This document shows positions 23,161 through 36,140 of a stretch of 64,000 nucleotides of DNA, one piece after another. The stretch comes from Panax quinquefolius (taxonomy: Eukaryota > Streptophyta > Magnoliopsida > Apiales > Araliaceae). The stretch is from NCBI GenBank assembly GCA_020205615.1, contig CM035170.1, forward strand, positions 120,165,674 to 120,229,673, written 5' to 3'. Each line of letters begins with the position of its first letter. The first letter of the stretch is position 1. Made by a program: the position numbers and the translations under genes. Under the pieces are notes generated by a model that was given only the letters and a program-made list of their open reading frames with translations, was not told the origin of the DNA and ran no database searches.

Positions 23161-25914
23161 AATAGTGTGACGCCCCCAAAATAGGTATACATCACCCATT
23201 CTGAGTTGTCAATACATGGTACAGAAACAACTACAACTTATTATTACAACAGTAAAACTGTGAGTTTGAATACAAATATTATCTTCTACACAATATCTAT
23301 ACTCAAATAAATCTTCATCACATTTATTGATACATTATTTTACAAAATGGTGAGGACTACTAAACAACTCTCTAGAACCTTCATTCCATACCCAGGCTTC
23401 GTACTCGCTATATTCTCGCCTCCCGAGAAAAATGGAACAAAAGGAAAAGGGTGAGCTCAAACTAGCTCAAGAAGAATATTATGACTAAGATAATATACAA
23501 CAAATTATCGTTAGTCTTCAATGTGGAAAAATCTAATAGAATACAATAGACAACAAATTTTAAATCAATATTCAGCGGAAATAATAATTCATTAGAAGAG
23601 TTAAGTAGAGAATGCAAACTACTATCTTCTATGTATGAATTTAAAAGTTCATCGCCTATCTTTTATCCCCTCGTAACATCAATCAATATATATCTCGAAT
23701 CAAATATTCATCTTTGCACTACAGCCAAAGATATTCATCATTGATCATGTTCATCTAAACACTGCTCATCTTTGCACTACGGCCAAAGATATTCTTCAGA
23801 AATCATTCATCTTTGCATCTACAAGCCAAAGATATTCCATAATATCATCATTTAAGACCTAAGATGATGAAAATATTTTTAAAGAAACGAATCCAAAGGA
23901 AACAAAATGACAAGGATTAAGGATTAAGGATTCAGTACTTTATTTTATCCACGCCCAAAAATACCTCAAAAATAATCATAGTGGTGTAAAATTCAAGAAT
24001 GATCAAAACATGGATACAATCAAAGCTAGTATCCATAATAGATATTTTGGACAAAAAGAAGAAATTTCATTTTCTAATTGAATAGTGTCGATTCGTGAAT
24101 AAGATCAGATATCGTGAATAAAGGCCAGATATACATGAATAGTAACTCACACACCAAAAGATAGAAATTCCACAAAAACATCTTCACGCTTCATTTAATA
24201 AGACTGTGAATAAGAATCGTGAATAAGAACTTATGAATAGTAACTCGTGAATATTAACTCATGAATAAGTAACCCCCGGCATGAAAAAGTTCCAAATTTG
24301 ATAAAAAGTTCCAACCATATTTCAAAGATAATGATATTGAAGAAATAATATCATTCGAGAAGAAAAATAACATCCCTTACCTCGAAAGATTAAGACTTTA
24401 AATTTGAATACCGGGTATAAGGTCAAAGGAACTTCAGCACCGCCTAACAATACTCAAAGTATACTCAAAATACTCACAAGAATACGCCGATAATATAGAG
24501 AGAAAACTTCAGCTTTAAGTGTGATTTTCAATTCTAACCCAAGACCCTATTTATAGGAAAATGCTTTAACACCAAAAGCAGTAAAATTTAATAAAATAAT
24601 AATATATATTATAAATTTCCTACGCCAACCTTCCAAGAACTGAATTCAGTTCATTCAACACACATGTGTAACACACCATAATGAAAAAAATGTTTTTGTT
24701 ATTTAAAATATTTTAAACTTCCAAAAATCAATTATTTCGGAGCTTCTGAACTTCAATAATTCATAATAAATAGCCCTTTTATCAGAAAATTCAAATCTCA
24801 CGAGTTTTTATAGGAAATTCAATTCTCTACAACTTTACGTAAGAAAGTTTTCCCGAATTCCAAAATGTAAATTGACCGAAATCCATAAACGGGCAATTTT
24901 ACATTGCTATAATCAAATGTCACCAATAAATGGGGTCCAATTTACATGTTTAACATGTTTTAAACATTTATTGCAACAAAAATACTCTTCCTCCTCGATA
25001 TACTCATATATCCCACATTCGTTGTAAAAATATCACCATTATTATATTATTAAAATATAATAATATATTTAAATAATTATTTTATCGTAAAAAGATAAAA
25101 TTTCAATTTTCAACAATTGTCACAATAAATTTTTTCTCCATCTATATCCACATAAAATCAATATTTTCTCATCATATGAATCAATAATTAATTATTCACA
25201 AATAATATTACAAAATCACAATATCGACAACCAGCAGCGCCTCCTCCGAGGAAGGGGGCTTTCAATAAGAATTTCTCCTTCTTGGTGGCGCAAGAATTAG
25301 GTGACCAAACCTCTCCTTAGATGTAACTTTCTAGACATTGCCAATAATATTATCTAATAATATTATTCAGATAATATGAATTATTGCTTCGATAATGAAA
25401 AATACTGTGTAATGACAATTATCAAACAACAAAGAATATAAAATATCAACGCAATAATTATTAACTCAATAAAATAATCGAATAAAGAATTACTGTAACC
25501 ATTATTGAGTAGTGCCTTCTTCACGTAAGAATCAATAATTGGTGCAATACCGTGTATTTCTTGTTTTAACCACCTTAGTATTTTAACAAGATTATTCTGA
25601 ATAACTACGCCTGCTATTTATTTTTAAACAACTTATATTTGTCATTTTCTTCATCCAATCGCTTTTCAAGATTATGGGCCCACATATTATCGCTTGCAGA
25701 ATGTATTTAATATTCCCCGACAGCATTTAATATTCCACGACCAAACGAATATTCCTCGACAACAATGAATATTTTATAACCACTTGCTTATTTTGAAACA
25801 TTTGCGTATCTTACCCCTAACTATCCACATTAATCAAAGCAACCCTTACTATTTCAAAATAATAAATAGAGAAAATTAAATTTCATTAATAATAAGTTGG
25901 GGTCTTACAAATAG
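23161..25914 (-). mobile_element. Solo LTR nested in family B LTR (TSD AATAG)
   Basis: The LTR is 23166-25909 (2744 bp). Its plus-strand ends are TGTGACGCCCCCAAAATAGG and TTGGGGTCTTACA. AATAG flanks both sides (23161-23165 and 25910-25914). A minus-strand TATAAATA is at 24548-24555. It separates two parts of the older LTR that are contiguous in the copy at 36141-40748, which confirms insertion followed by LTR-LTR recombination. Confidence 0.9.
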
Positions 25915-26123
25915 TGTGATGGTTCGGGTCTGTCAAAGTTTCTCAACACATTATAAAACGGCATGACATACAATATATATAATTGTATTGAGGACTCTAA
26001 GATGTGTGTGTCGTAGTATATTATACGTCACTTAATAATTGATTTTGGTGAACAACAATAGGGTGAGGCGAACCCAACTTTGGAAGGGTGTTTTATCACT
26101 ATCATACAAGATGTCTAATGACA

Positions 26124-28610
26124 TACAATGTGACGCCCCCAAAATAGGTATACAACACCCATTCTGAGTCGCCAAATACATAAGATACGTAAAGCAAACT
26201 ACAACTTCAATAATACAATTGTCGGTAAAATACGACACAACACATACTGTGAGTTTAAATACAAATATTGTCTTCTAGACAATATCCACACTCAAATAAG
26301 TCCTCATTACAATTATTCAAACACTATTTTATAGAAATAGTGAGGATCGCTAAAACATCTTTCTAGAACCATCACTCCGCACTCTGACTAGTTCCTCGCT
26401 ATGTTCTCACCTCCCGAGAAAATGGAACAAAAAGGAAAAGGGTGAGCTTAACTAGCCCAAGAAAGAATATTATGACTAAGATAATATACAACAAATTATC
26501 GTTAGTCTTCAACAGAAAAAATCGATAAAATATAATAGACAACAAGTTTTAGATCAACAACTGCAATGGAAACAACAATCCATTGTAAGAGTTAAGAGAG
26601 AATGAGTTCTACTATCTTCTAAGATTTAAAAGTCCATCATCAATATTTTATCCCTATAACAACAATCAATATACATCTTTAATCAAATATTCATCTTTTG
26701 CACTACAGCCAAAGATATTCATTTCAGATCACCAAATGGTATCATGTTCATCTCAACACTGCTCATCTTTGCACTACGGGCCAAAGATATTCATCGATTA
26801 ATCATTTATCTTTTTGCACTACGTGCCAAAGATATCTAGTAATATCATCATTTAGGACTGAGGATGATGAAAATATTTTAAAAAAAACGAATCCAAAGGA
26901 GATGTAAGGACAAATAGTAGAGATTAGTATAACGGTTTATCCAAGATCAATAATACTCCATAATAACCAATTTTGAAGCAAAATTCAAGAATACATATCA
27001 AAATATGGATACAATCAAAGATATAGTAACCATAATAGACATCTTGGACAAAAAGAAGAAAATTTTATTTTTCTATGAATAAATGTCAGATTCGTGAATA
27101 AAGGTCGTATATGTGAATAGTAATCCCGACACAAAAAGTTCCAAATTTGATAAAAATTCAGATCAATACTTCGGCATAATGATATTGAAGAAATAATATC
27201 ATATATGAAGAAAATAACATCCCTTATCTCAAAATAACCGTACTTCTGACTGAATTTCGGATATAGTGCTGACAGAAACTTGAAATTAAAAATAGAAACT
27301 CACAAAGTATCTAAATACTCACAAAATACGCTCGATAATATAAAGAGAGAAAGCTTATGTTTCTGGTGTGATTTTCAATTCTAACTTAGCCCTCTATTTA
27401 TAGGAAAATATTAATGAGACTTGACCAAGAACTCCGATGGCTTTTACTACTTACTATTTCCACCCACCACATTTGAAATAAAATTCAAAGACATTTCTTC
27501 ACCAACCACAAGTGGGGCCCACTTAATTCTAGAATTTTTCACCAAAATGCTAAATTCGGATACTTCAACAATTTCTAACCAACACCTCTTAAAATTCATA
27601 ACAAATCATACGTTCATTTTAATGGTTCAAAATTTGTGGACATATACTCAACTTATATATGTATAACATATCCAAAATTACAACGATCCAACTATTTGAT
27701 TAAAATTATAACTCAAGCAATATTTCTCAAAACACCGGTTTAATTTTTCAATACCTCCATTCCGGCAAAAATACCGATAAACACCTCAACATTAACTCCT
27801 TTATTTTTAACCACAATAAATATATCCAACATTTATATCCACATAAAATAAATATTTCCTTATCATATGAATCAATAATTAGTTATTCATAAATAATATT
27901 ACGTAATCATATTTATACAACCAGTAGCTCCTGTGAAAGATGGGCTTTCCAATAAGAATTTCTCCTCATCTTATAGCCTTGATTAGGTGACCAAACCTCT
28001 CTCCTCGATGTAACTTTCTAGACATTGCCAATAATGCTATCTAATAATATTATTCAAATAATATGAATTATTGATCCGATAATGGAAAATATATGCGTGT
28101 GACAATTATTGAAACAACAATAATATAAAATATCAACGCATCAATTATTGAATCAATAAAATAAAATATTGAAAAGAATTCATCGTAACAATTATCGAGT
28201 AGTGTCTTTTTACGTAAGGATCAATAATTCATCAATATCAGCATCCACGCGTATTCTTCATATTTTAACCACCGTGTATTCCAATAGTGTTAATTTGGTA
28301 AATAACTACGACGTTATTTATAAAAACTTCAAACTTGCTCGTTTTCTTCATCCGACCAATTATTACTCATATGGGCCCACTTAATGATCAAGGCGCGGCC
28401 GTCGAATATTCCCACAACAACAAGAATATTTCACGACCAAATGAATATTCCCCAACAATGATGATTATTTTATAACCACTTGGATATTTTGCAAAATTTG
28501 CACATTTCACCCATAATCAAAGAATTATATCAAATTAATACCTTATTATTCACAATAATAATTAGAGAAAATTCAATTTTATTTATAATAAGTTGGGGTC
28601 TTACATACAA
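26124..28610 (-). mobile_element. Second solo LTR nested in family B LTR (TSD TACAA)
   Basis: The LTR is 26129-28605 (2477 bp), starting TGTGACGCCCCCAAAATAGG and ending TTGGGGTCTTACA, with TACAA on both sides (26124-26128 and 28606-28610). A minus-strand TATAAATA is at 27395-27402. It resembles the 23166 copy closely but differs in length and in many small indels. Confidence 0.9.
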
Positions 28611-28754
28611 CCTCGCGTTATCATAAGACAGGGTTGTGCAAATCCACTCGCTGAGTATATCTACGAGCACTACCTATATGATCTTGGAGTTTATTTGAAA
28701 CATAATGTTAAATTGCAGACGGTGGAGATAATTATATGTCAAGAGAAGACTTAC

Positions 28755-29194
28755 TGTAAGACCCCAAATTATTAATAAATGAAATTTATTTTTCTTCTAT
28801 TTATTATTTTGAAATAGTAAGGGTTGATTTGATTAATGTGGATAGTTATGGGTAAAATACGCAAATATTTCTAATAAGCAAGTGGTTATAAAATATTCAT
28901 TATTGTTTGGAATATTCGTTTGGTCGTGGAATATTCGCATCGTTTGAGAATATTCGCATTTACGACAACAGCGATCTTTTGTGGGCCCCATAACTAAAAA
29001 ACGATTGGATGAAGAAAGCGACAAATATAAGTTGTTTATAAATAATCTACAGAAGTTTGTTACAAGTTATCTTGCTGGAATACCCGTGGTTAAAACACAC
29101 TAATACGCATTGTTGAAAGAAGACATCGGTATTGCAACAATTATTGATTCTTACGTAAAAGGCACTACTCAATAATTGTTATAGTAATTCTTGT
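28755..29194 (+). mobile_element. Truncated LTR fragment, plus orientation
   Basis: It starts TGTAAGACCCCAAATTATT and matches the complement of the last 440 bp of the 23166-25909 LTR. It stops abruptly where the next LTR begins at 29195. Its missing remainder is not found beyond 43572, where an insertion model would place it. Confidence 0.72.
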
Positions 29195-31727
29195 TGTGAC
29201 GCCCACAAAATTAGGTATACATCACCCATCTTGGGTCGCCACTTACATGGTGCATGTAATTTAAATACAACTTACTAACATAAACTGCCGTGGTACAATA
29301 TTATATATAAAGCTGTGAGTTTAAATACAAATATCGTCTACTAGATATTATACAAACTCAAAAGGAGTCCTCATTACAATTATTATCACACTTATTTCAC
29401 GTAATAATGAGGACTACTAATGCTATCTTCAGACCATCACTCGCTTCCCGACTCGTCCCAACTATATTCTCATTTCACAAGAGAACAAAGTGAAAGAAAG
29501 GGTGAGCTCAACTAGCCCAAGAAGAAATATTATGACTAAGATAATGCGTAATAAATTATCAATAGTCTTCAACAATGTTAAACGATAAAATATAATAAAC
29601 ATCAAGTTTAATCTGCGGTGAATATCTGATCCATTAAAAGAGTCAAGTAGAAAATAAAATCTACTATCTTTTAGGTTTTAAAAGGTTTTCATCATCATTA
29701 TAAGTTTGAGACTCGACTTTAATAAATATTCCACATCATCGAATCACCCCCACACTACTGACCGAGGATATTCTTTAGTATCACGACCACAATTATTCAT
29801 ACCTTCTGGCCGAGAATATTTGTGTATTCATTAATGGTCATGATCATGCCAACAATCGTCCATCAATGCACTACTACCACATCGAGGATTTTTACCACAT
29901 CATTTGTAACATTACGGTCGTGTGATTACACCGAATAATCTCTGGTTATAATCATACCAAGTCCATCCATGCACTACAAAAGCCACAGATGACTTTAAAA
30001 AAATATAAACATGAGGATGATGACAATGATATAAGAATTCAATAAAACAAGTTCAAGAATTATTTTATCCAGAATTATTAACGTCCAAATTATCAACACG
30101 ATCTTTGTTTTGTAGAGTAAAATTCAAGAATGATCGAAGAATATTTCCATAAAAAGATCTTTGGATGAAACGCAAAATATCAAGGATATTCCACTAATTT
30201 CATGGAGTATAGAAGTCAAAGTTTTAACCAACCGGGTATAATAAAGAATGGAATAACAAAAGAAATCACCATGCACGCGCGATAGATCGCGCGTAGATGT
30301 GTTATTCCAATGTAATAATAAAGAACGGAACCAGTCGTGAAATTCACACCGAAGCGATGTTCCAATGTAATAATAAAGATGGAACCCGGATCCGGTGTAA
30401 AACACACGAATAGGATATTCCAATGTAATAATAAAGATTTTAACCAGTCCTGTGTAAAACACACGCATGTGATGTTCCAACGAGAATAATAAAGATTTTA
30501 ACCAGTCCGGTGTAAAACACACGCATGACGGTGTTCCAACAGAATAATAATAAAGAGAAACGGTCCTGTAAAAGAAGATGATCAAGATGTTCCAATGATT
30601 ATAGAAGAATGTCACCAAGTATAAATAAGAATGGAATATACAAAAGTTATTTCCTTCATAATAAGCAATGGAATAACAACAAGTTCTCTTCATGAATAAC
30701 AAAGAATATTCCTTACATTTGGTAGGAGATTGAATATTGCGCAAAGTGTAGTAACAAAATACTCTTCTTCTTTCTCTTCTTATTCTCTCTATACTTTCTC
30801 TCTCTATAGCTCAATGAATTCGTGAAAAATAATGAAGCCTCAGGCTCTATTTATAGAAGATTTCTAGCTTAGCATACATGCAAATAATGAAAAGGCAAGT
30901 TCTTGACGATTAATGATGTGAAAATAGAAGTGGTTTGGCCAGTATTGTGAAACCACAAGTGAATTCGGCGCTCAGATTGAAACGACACTGGTTAATCGAA
31001 TGTGAAACGATATTTAAAGCAAAAATCTTTTAAATAAATATATAATATATTCTATTTATATAAAAATTTTTACTATGCAAGGTAAATACTATTCACGAGG
31101 GTAATTACTATTGCGAAAAATTACTATCGACGAAGAAAACTACTCTTAGATGATGATATAAGCCCCCATAAAATATTCAAACTTACCAAAATCATTTTTT
31201 CATCTTATTTAATCTTTCAACAATTATTAATCATTTATAAAGATGTTTCTCAATTATTGATTTAATACTATAACAAAACATCATTCTCGCTAATAATCAA
31301 TAATATATATTATTAATCGTAGTAATAATTGAATCAAACCGAGTGACTTCTCACGTAAGCATCAATAATCAATACCGTAGTGTACTACTATGCAACCACA
31401 CGTATTCATTGTACTTTTACTAATGGTAGTTCAACAGCGAGATTAACGGTAAAACTTCCATAGTTATTTTTATAAAATATTTTTGTCGTTTTCTCAATCC
31501 GATGATAATTCTATTGTGGGGTCCACCAATGATTGAGCCATTGTATTTAATATTCCCTAACAAAAAGAATATTCCCCACCAATCGAATATAATATAACAA
31601 CTTGCATACTTTGCAAAATTTATAAATATTACCCACAACTATAACATTATATCAAATTATTCCATAATATTCAAAAATAATATTTATAGAAAAATTCATC
31701 TTTATTTATAAAAGCTGAGGTCTTATA
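29195..31727 (-). repeat. 3' LTR of the Ty3/gypsy element
   Basis: Plus-strand ends are TGTGACGCCCACAAAATTAGG and GAGGTCTTATA. It is about 2.53 kb, with a minus-strand TATAAATA at 30848-30855 and a minisatellite at about 30300-30600. The long minus-strand open frame at 30124-30744 is a translation of this minisatellite. Confidence 0.85.
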
Positions 31728-31728
31728 A

Positions 31729-31739
31729 CCTCCCTTCTT
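31729..31739 (-). promoter_or_regulatory. Polypurine tract
   Basis: The minus strand reads AAGAAGGGAGG immediately before the 3' LTR start. This is the expected position and composition of the plus-strand DNA synthesis primer of an LTR retrotransposon. Confidence 0.85.
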
Positions 31740-31829
31740 ATGAAATTTAGCCCTCGAAATTAGGGGTACGTATACTGGTATGTCAAGAGGTAAGGATACC
31801 TTGATTTCATTTCGATTCTAACTCCCAAG

Positions 31830-32174
31830 TCATTTCCTCAACATCGTGGTTCCTCCACAAAACTTTGACTTGAGGTATAACCTCGGAGCGTAGAATATGT
31901 TCCTTCTTATCCAAAATTTGAACAGAACCTCTTCATACGTCCAAATCTTCCGCTTATTTTGTCCTGGTTCTAACTCAATAATATGGTTCGGGTCTTTCAC
32001 ATATTTACGTAACATGGATATGTGAAAAACGTTATGAACACGAAGACATATTTGGCGGTAAAGCGCGAGTCTATAGCCACGCTTCCTACTCGATCGAGGA
32101 TTAAAATGGACCAATGAATCGAGGATTAAGTTTTCCTCTCTTTCCAAATCTTGTAACTCTTTTCCATGGAGCAA
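31830..32174 (-). pseudogene. Integrase C-terminal region fragment
   Basis: The conceptual product contains RSSRKRGYRLAL and VHNVFHISMLRKYVKDPNH. These match the conserved C-terminal part of plant Ty3/gypsy integrases, just before the chromodomain-type tail (YEEVLFKFWIRR). The fragment is out of frame with the upstream integrase core. No intact product is expected. Confidence 0.8.
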
Positions 32175-32298
32175 CTCTTAACAACACATGATCTCCTATA
32201 TCAAATTCCACGTCCTTTCGATGAAGATCGGCATAACTCTTTTATCGATTTTGTGAGGTTTTTATACGTTGTCGGATCGTTTGAATCTTTTTCAGTAG

Positions 32299-33000
32299 TC
32301 ATACGTACCAACTCCTATTCCCACAACGTTGCTTCACCCACCTCATCCCAAAGATACCGGAGAACGACACTTTCTTCCATACAACGCTTGAATGGAGCCA
32401 TGCCAATACTTGTTGATAAATCTGTTGTTGTAGGAAAACTCCACCAATGGTAAGAACTTGTCCCAACTCCTTGAAATCAAGGACACAGAGTCTTAATAGA
32501 TCTTCAAGAGTTTGAATAGTCCTCTCCATTGTCCGTCCGCCTCAAGGATGATATGCCGAGCTAAATCGTGATTACATGCCCATAGCTTTTTGCAAACTAA
32601 CCCAAAATCGTGAAGTGAATCTTGGGTCTCGATCGAAAACTATGGATACCGCAGATACCACCATCTGATCTTACAATCTCGTTTATGTACATACTGAGCA
32701 AGACGTTCAAGTGTATAAGTTTCTCGTATCGGTAAAAAAATGAGCGAGACTTGGTCAATCTATCAACAATGACCCAAATCGCATCAATGCCTTGAGAAAC
32801 CTTAGGAAGACCGAGAATAACGAAATCCATGGTAATGTGCTCCCACTTCCATTCTAGAATTTCAAGTGGTTGCAATGGACCTTTTGGTACTTGATGCTCG
32901 CTTTAACTCGTTGACAAGTTAGACACCTTGAGATAAACAAATATTATCTCTCTTCTTCATATTGCTCCACCAAAATGTATGATGAAATATCATGATACAT
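32299..33000 (-). pseudogene. Integrase zinc-binding and catalytic core fragments
   Basis: The minus strand encodes, in different frames, a CLTCQRVK zinc-binding remnant near 32910, the core start EHITMDFVILGLPK with IWVIVDRLTKS (32597-32875), and a later piece with MERTIQTLEDLLR (32299-32529). The Asp in MDF and the second Asp region (INEIVRSDG) are visible, but stops and frame changes separate them. This is the enzyme that would insert element DNA, here inactive. Confidence 0.8.
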
Positions 33001-33360
33001 TTTGGTACTCCCGAGATGGATTGCAAATGGTGTGTTGTGCGCCTCCATCATGATATTATACTTTAAATTAGGGTCGTTAGGAACACAAAGTCCGGAGTTG
33101 ACTCAAGTATTCCTTCTTCATCGATTCTTGCTTCCTAAGATAGCACCTTCTTCGCACTTTCTTCCTCATACGCATCGGCCTCAGTGTCCGTAGCTTGGCG
33201 CAGCTTTTAACTTTATCGATTAAAGTCGGTTCTACTAGTATATTCGCTATCATCACATGCGTCCCTGAGTCTCTTTAACTCTATCTCCATCCTTTGCAAG
33301 TCACACAAAAATGGGCCTTTGTGTTGACAATAACGCACTCAGATTGCTTGATATGATCTT

Positions 33361-33916
33361 CTACTCAATCGCGTCAACTACCACGTTCGCTTTTCGAGGA
33401 TGGTATTGGATGGTATGATCATAATCTTTCAACAGCCTCAAGCCAACGTCGTTGTCGCATGTTGAGTTCCTTTTGAGTGAAGAAATATTTGAGGCTTTTA
33501 TGATCCGTAAAGATCTCCACTTTCTCCCCATACAAGTAATGCCTCCAAATTTTAAGTGCAAAGATAACAAATGCCAACTCTAGATCATGAGTAGGATAAT
33601 TCCTCTCATATACTTTGAGTTGTCATGAGGCATAAAGCTATAACTTTTCCATGTTGCATAAGAACACATCCCAACCCTTTACTCGAAGCATCACTTTGTA
33701 GATGACAAATCCTCCGAGCCAGGATGGTATTGTCGTAACAGTCTTTGAAATAAGTCTCCTCTTGAGTTCTTGAAAACTCTTCTCACATTCTTCGCTCCAA
33801 CCGAACTTTGTATCTTTTCGAGTCAATTTGAGTCGATGGAGTAGCGATTCGAGAAAATCCTTCCACGAATCTCCGATAATAACCAAATAAACCGAGAAAG
33901 CTACGTACTTGGTCAT
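33361..33916 (-). pseudogene. RNase H and RT thumb/connection fragments
   Basis: The minus strand contains [20 protein letters not shown] (near 33440-33510), the typical RNase H motif of Ty3/gypsy elements, and [19 protein letters not shown] (33361-33420). Upstream, at 33638-33916, is a CEKSFQELKRRL piece of the RT-RH connection. At least one frameshift separates these parts. Confidence 0.83.
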
Positions 33917-34089
33917 CGATTTAGGTTGTTCCCACTTTGAATAGCTTCAATCTTTCTTTGGGTCAATGATATTCCATGACTTGATACCACGTGCCCAAGG
34001 AATGCTACTTCTTCAAGCTAGAATTCGCATTTCTTCAACTTGGCATAAAGCTTATATTCACGAAGCTTTTGGAGTGTCGACCTCAAGTG

Positions 34090-34877
34090 TGTTTCACATC
34101 TCTTCACTACTTTTGGAATAAATAAGGATGTCATCAATAAAGACGACCACAAAGTGATCTAAATATTCCTTGAATACTCGGTTCATCATATCCATGAAGG
34201 CGAAGGAGCATTAGTCAATCCAAAGGACATGACTAGGAATTCATAATGCCCGTCTTCGAGTTCCGAAAGCCGTTTTGGAATGTCACGGTTCTAATCTTCA
34301 ATTGGTGATATCCGGAACGAAGATCAATCTTTGAAAAGAATTTGGCTCCTTGCAATCGGGTCAAATAGTCATCAATACGTGGCAATGGATACCTATTTTT
34401 GATGGTGACATGATTCAACTCCCGATAATCAATACAAAGTCGCATACTCCCATCTTTCTTCTTCACGAATAGAACAGGAGCACCCCAAGGAGAAGTACTA
34501 GGACGAATAAAGCCAATGTCTAACAATTCCTGCATTTGGGTCTTTAACTCCTGAAGTTCAATAGGAGCCATTCGATATGGGGCTTTGGAAATAGGTTTTG
34601 TACCGGGTTCAAGGTCGATACAAAATTCAATTTCACGCTCTGGGGGTAGGCCAGGAAGTTCTTCGGGGAATACGTCAGGAAATTTATTAACAATAGAAAT
34701 ATCGCTCAAAACTGACGTATTTTTGTTTAAATCTGTGACATGAGCTAAGAAAGCTTGACATCCATTTTTCAATAAACGAATAACTTTATGGCTTGAGATG
34801 ACCGTGATTGATTTTAATGGTTTGGTCGTTTGAATTCGCATAATAGGTTGATTAGGAATATGAAAGCTAACAACCAT
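34090..34877 (-). pseudogene. Reverse transcriptase fragment
   Basis: The best-preserved domain. The long frame at 34233-34877 carries [50 protein letters not shown] and [14 protein letters not shown], in the normal order for Ty3/gypsy RT. After a frameshift, the catalytic [13 protein letters not shown] motif appears at about 34122-34160. The active-site aspartates are present but the frame is broken. Confidence 0.9.
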
Positions 34878-35079
34878 ACGAAAATAATCAATTTTTGCAT
34901 GATAAGTAGTTAACCAATCAATCCTAGAATCACGTCAAATGCAAGTATTTTAATGAAATAAGATCGACGGGTAATGTGAGGGTACCGATTTGAACTAAAC
35001 AAGACTTATAAACGATGGATGTAATGAAGGTTTCTCCCAACGGAGTTTCCACAGAGATAAGTCAAAGTCTAATTTCTCC

Positions 35080-35200
35080 GAGTCAAATTTAATCGATGAG
35101 CCAAAAGTAGAGAAATAAAAGAATGGGTAGAACCGGTATCAAATAAAGTATAGACTTCATTAGAGTTTATGATAAGCTTACCCGTGATGACCTCATTCGG
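35080..35200 (-). pseudogene. Aspartic protease fragment
   Basis: The minus strand encodes LFDTGSTHSFIS, the active-site DTG loop of LTR-retrotransposon protease, in the expected place between gag and RT. Flanking frames are broken. Confidence 0.82.
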
Positions 35201-35249
35201 GTTCCTTGCTCTCTGGGAGGTCACAACAAACGCCTCCCTTGCTACTACT

Positions 35250-36140
35250 GGGTTTTAACTTTTCCGGGACGGCCTTTGGTGCCTCCATCCTAGTTAAATT
35301 TGTCTTGATGAACGATAAAATCGAGCTAAGTGACCTTCTCTTCCACAATTATAACATGCTTTGACTGACGTGGCACGCATTCGGATGATGTGTCCCTCTT
35401 CTCCGCATTTGAAGCATATGATAGGTGGTCTTTCTCCTTCCTTAACAACGGGTCTTTGGTCTTGACGTTTTCCATCATTGTTGAATCTCCGCTTTCTTGA
35501 AATGTCCATTCTTATTGTTTTGCCTCGATTACCACCGGTGGTTACCATATCCGCCCGTTGATTCCCTCCACGCTTGTTGTCACCGCTTCGATGACTACTC
35601 TCGCCGGTATTATAACTTTCTTACCGCTTCTTTTTAGTTGCGTTGACTCGTTATCGCGCTCCCACTAATCGAGAGCCCTATTTACAACATCCCCGAATAC
35701 AAACACAGGTTTATGAGAAATAAGATGTTGACGTATCTCCCGACTTCAAACCTCTTAAAAACATTCGCGCCATTCTCTCTTCATTATCCACCAAGTGGGG
35801 CGAAACCGTGATAACTCCGCAAAATTTTTGCCTCGTATTGCGACACGGCCATATTATTTTGTTCCAACTTGATAAACTCCACCTCCTTCATGTGGCGAAT
35901 ACTTTCGGAAAGTATTTGTCGTTGAATGACTCTGGAACTTCTCCCAAGATATCTTCAATCTGGCCGAGTTGAGTACGCTTTTATCGATTCCCACCGAAGT
36001 CGCTTCTCCGCGCAACATAAAAAGCGTGAAGGGAACCTTTTGCTCCTCGGAGCATCCCAAGACATCAAATATCTTGGTAATCTACTTTATCCATGCTTCC
36101 GCCAGGAAGTGGTTTTGGCTCTCCCTTAAACTCCTAGAGT
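35250..36140 (-). pseudogene. gag C-terminal part with two zinc knuckles
   Basis: At 35294-35548 the translation has CFKCGEEGH and ACYNCGREGHLARFY. These are two CCHC-type knuckles in which the final Cys is replaced in both (Arg and Tyr positions), possibly through base changes or indels. Upstream (35854-36140), FLAEAWIK, IFDVLGCSEEQKV and FMLRGEA match the capsid region of plant Ty3/gypsy gag. The gag frame then stops at the nested LTR. Confidence 0.8.

Larger units (their letters stand above)
20094..28754 (+). mobile_element. Family B LTR, plus orientation, interrupted by two solo LTRs and truncated
   Basis: It starts TGTAAGACCCCGAATTTTATG, exactly the end of the inverted copy at 36141-40748. 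After removing the two nested LTRs (23166-25909 and 26129-28605) the rest is collinear with that copy, but it lacks about 0.8 kb near the 5' end and about 370 bp at the 3' end, stopping at GTCAAGAGAAGACT. A plus-strand TATAAATA lies at 21237-21244. A 14-bp tandem (TTACTATTCATGAG) fills 20141-20234, and a 39-bp tandem lies at 22505-22710. No retroviral domain is present, so this is an LTR remnant and not a gene. Confidence 0.78.

Noticed and set aside
30124..30744. 206-residue minus-strand open frame, with similar ones at 42073-42678 and 10437-10862
   Set aside because: They translate the LTR minisatellite. The repeated GTSxxCVFYTGLVK-like peptides simply follow the DNA repeat, the frames lie in all family A LTRs, and no start context or domain supports a protein.
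31740..36140. Possible intact pol gene
   Set aside because: All expected domains are visible in order, but stops and frame changes occur within and between them, so it is annotated as degenerate fragments.
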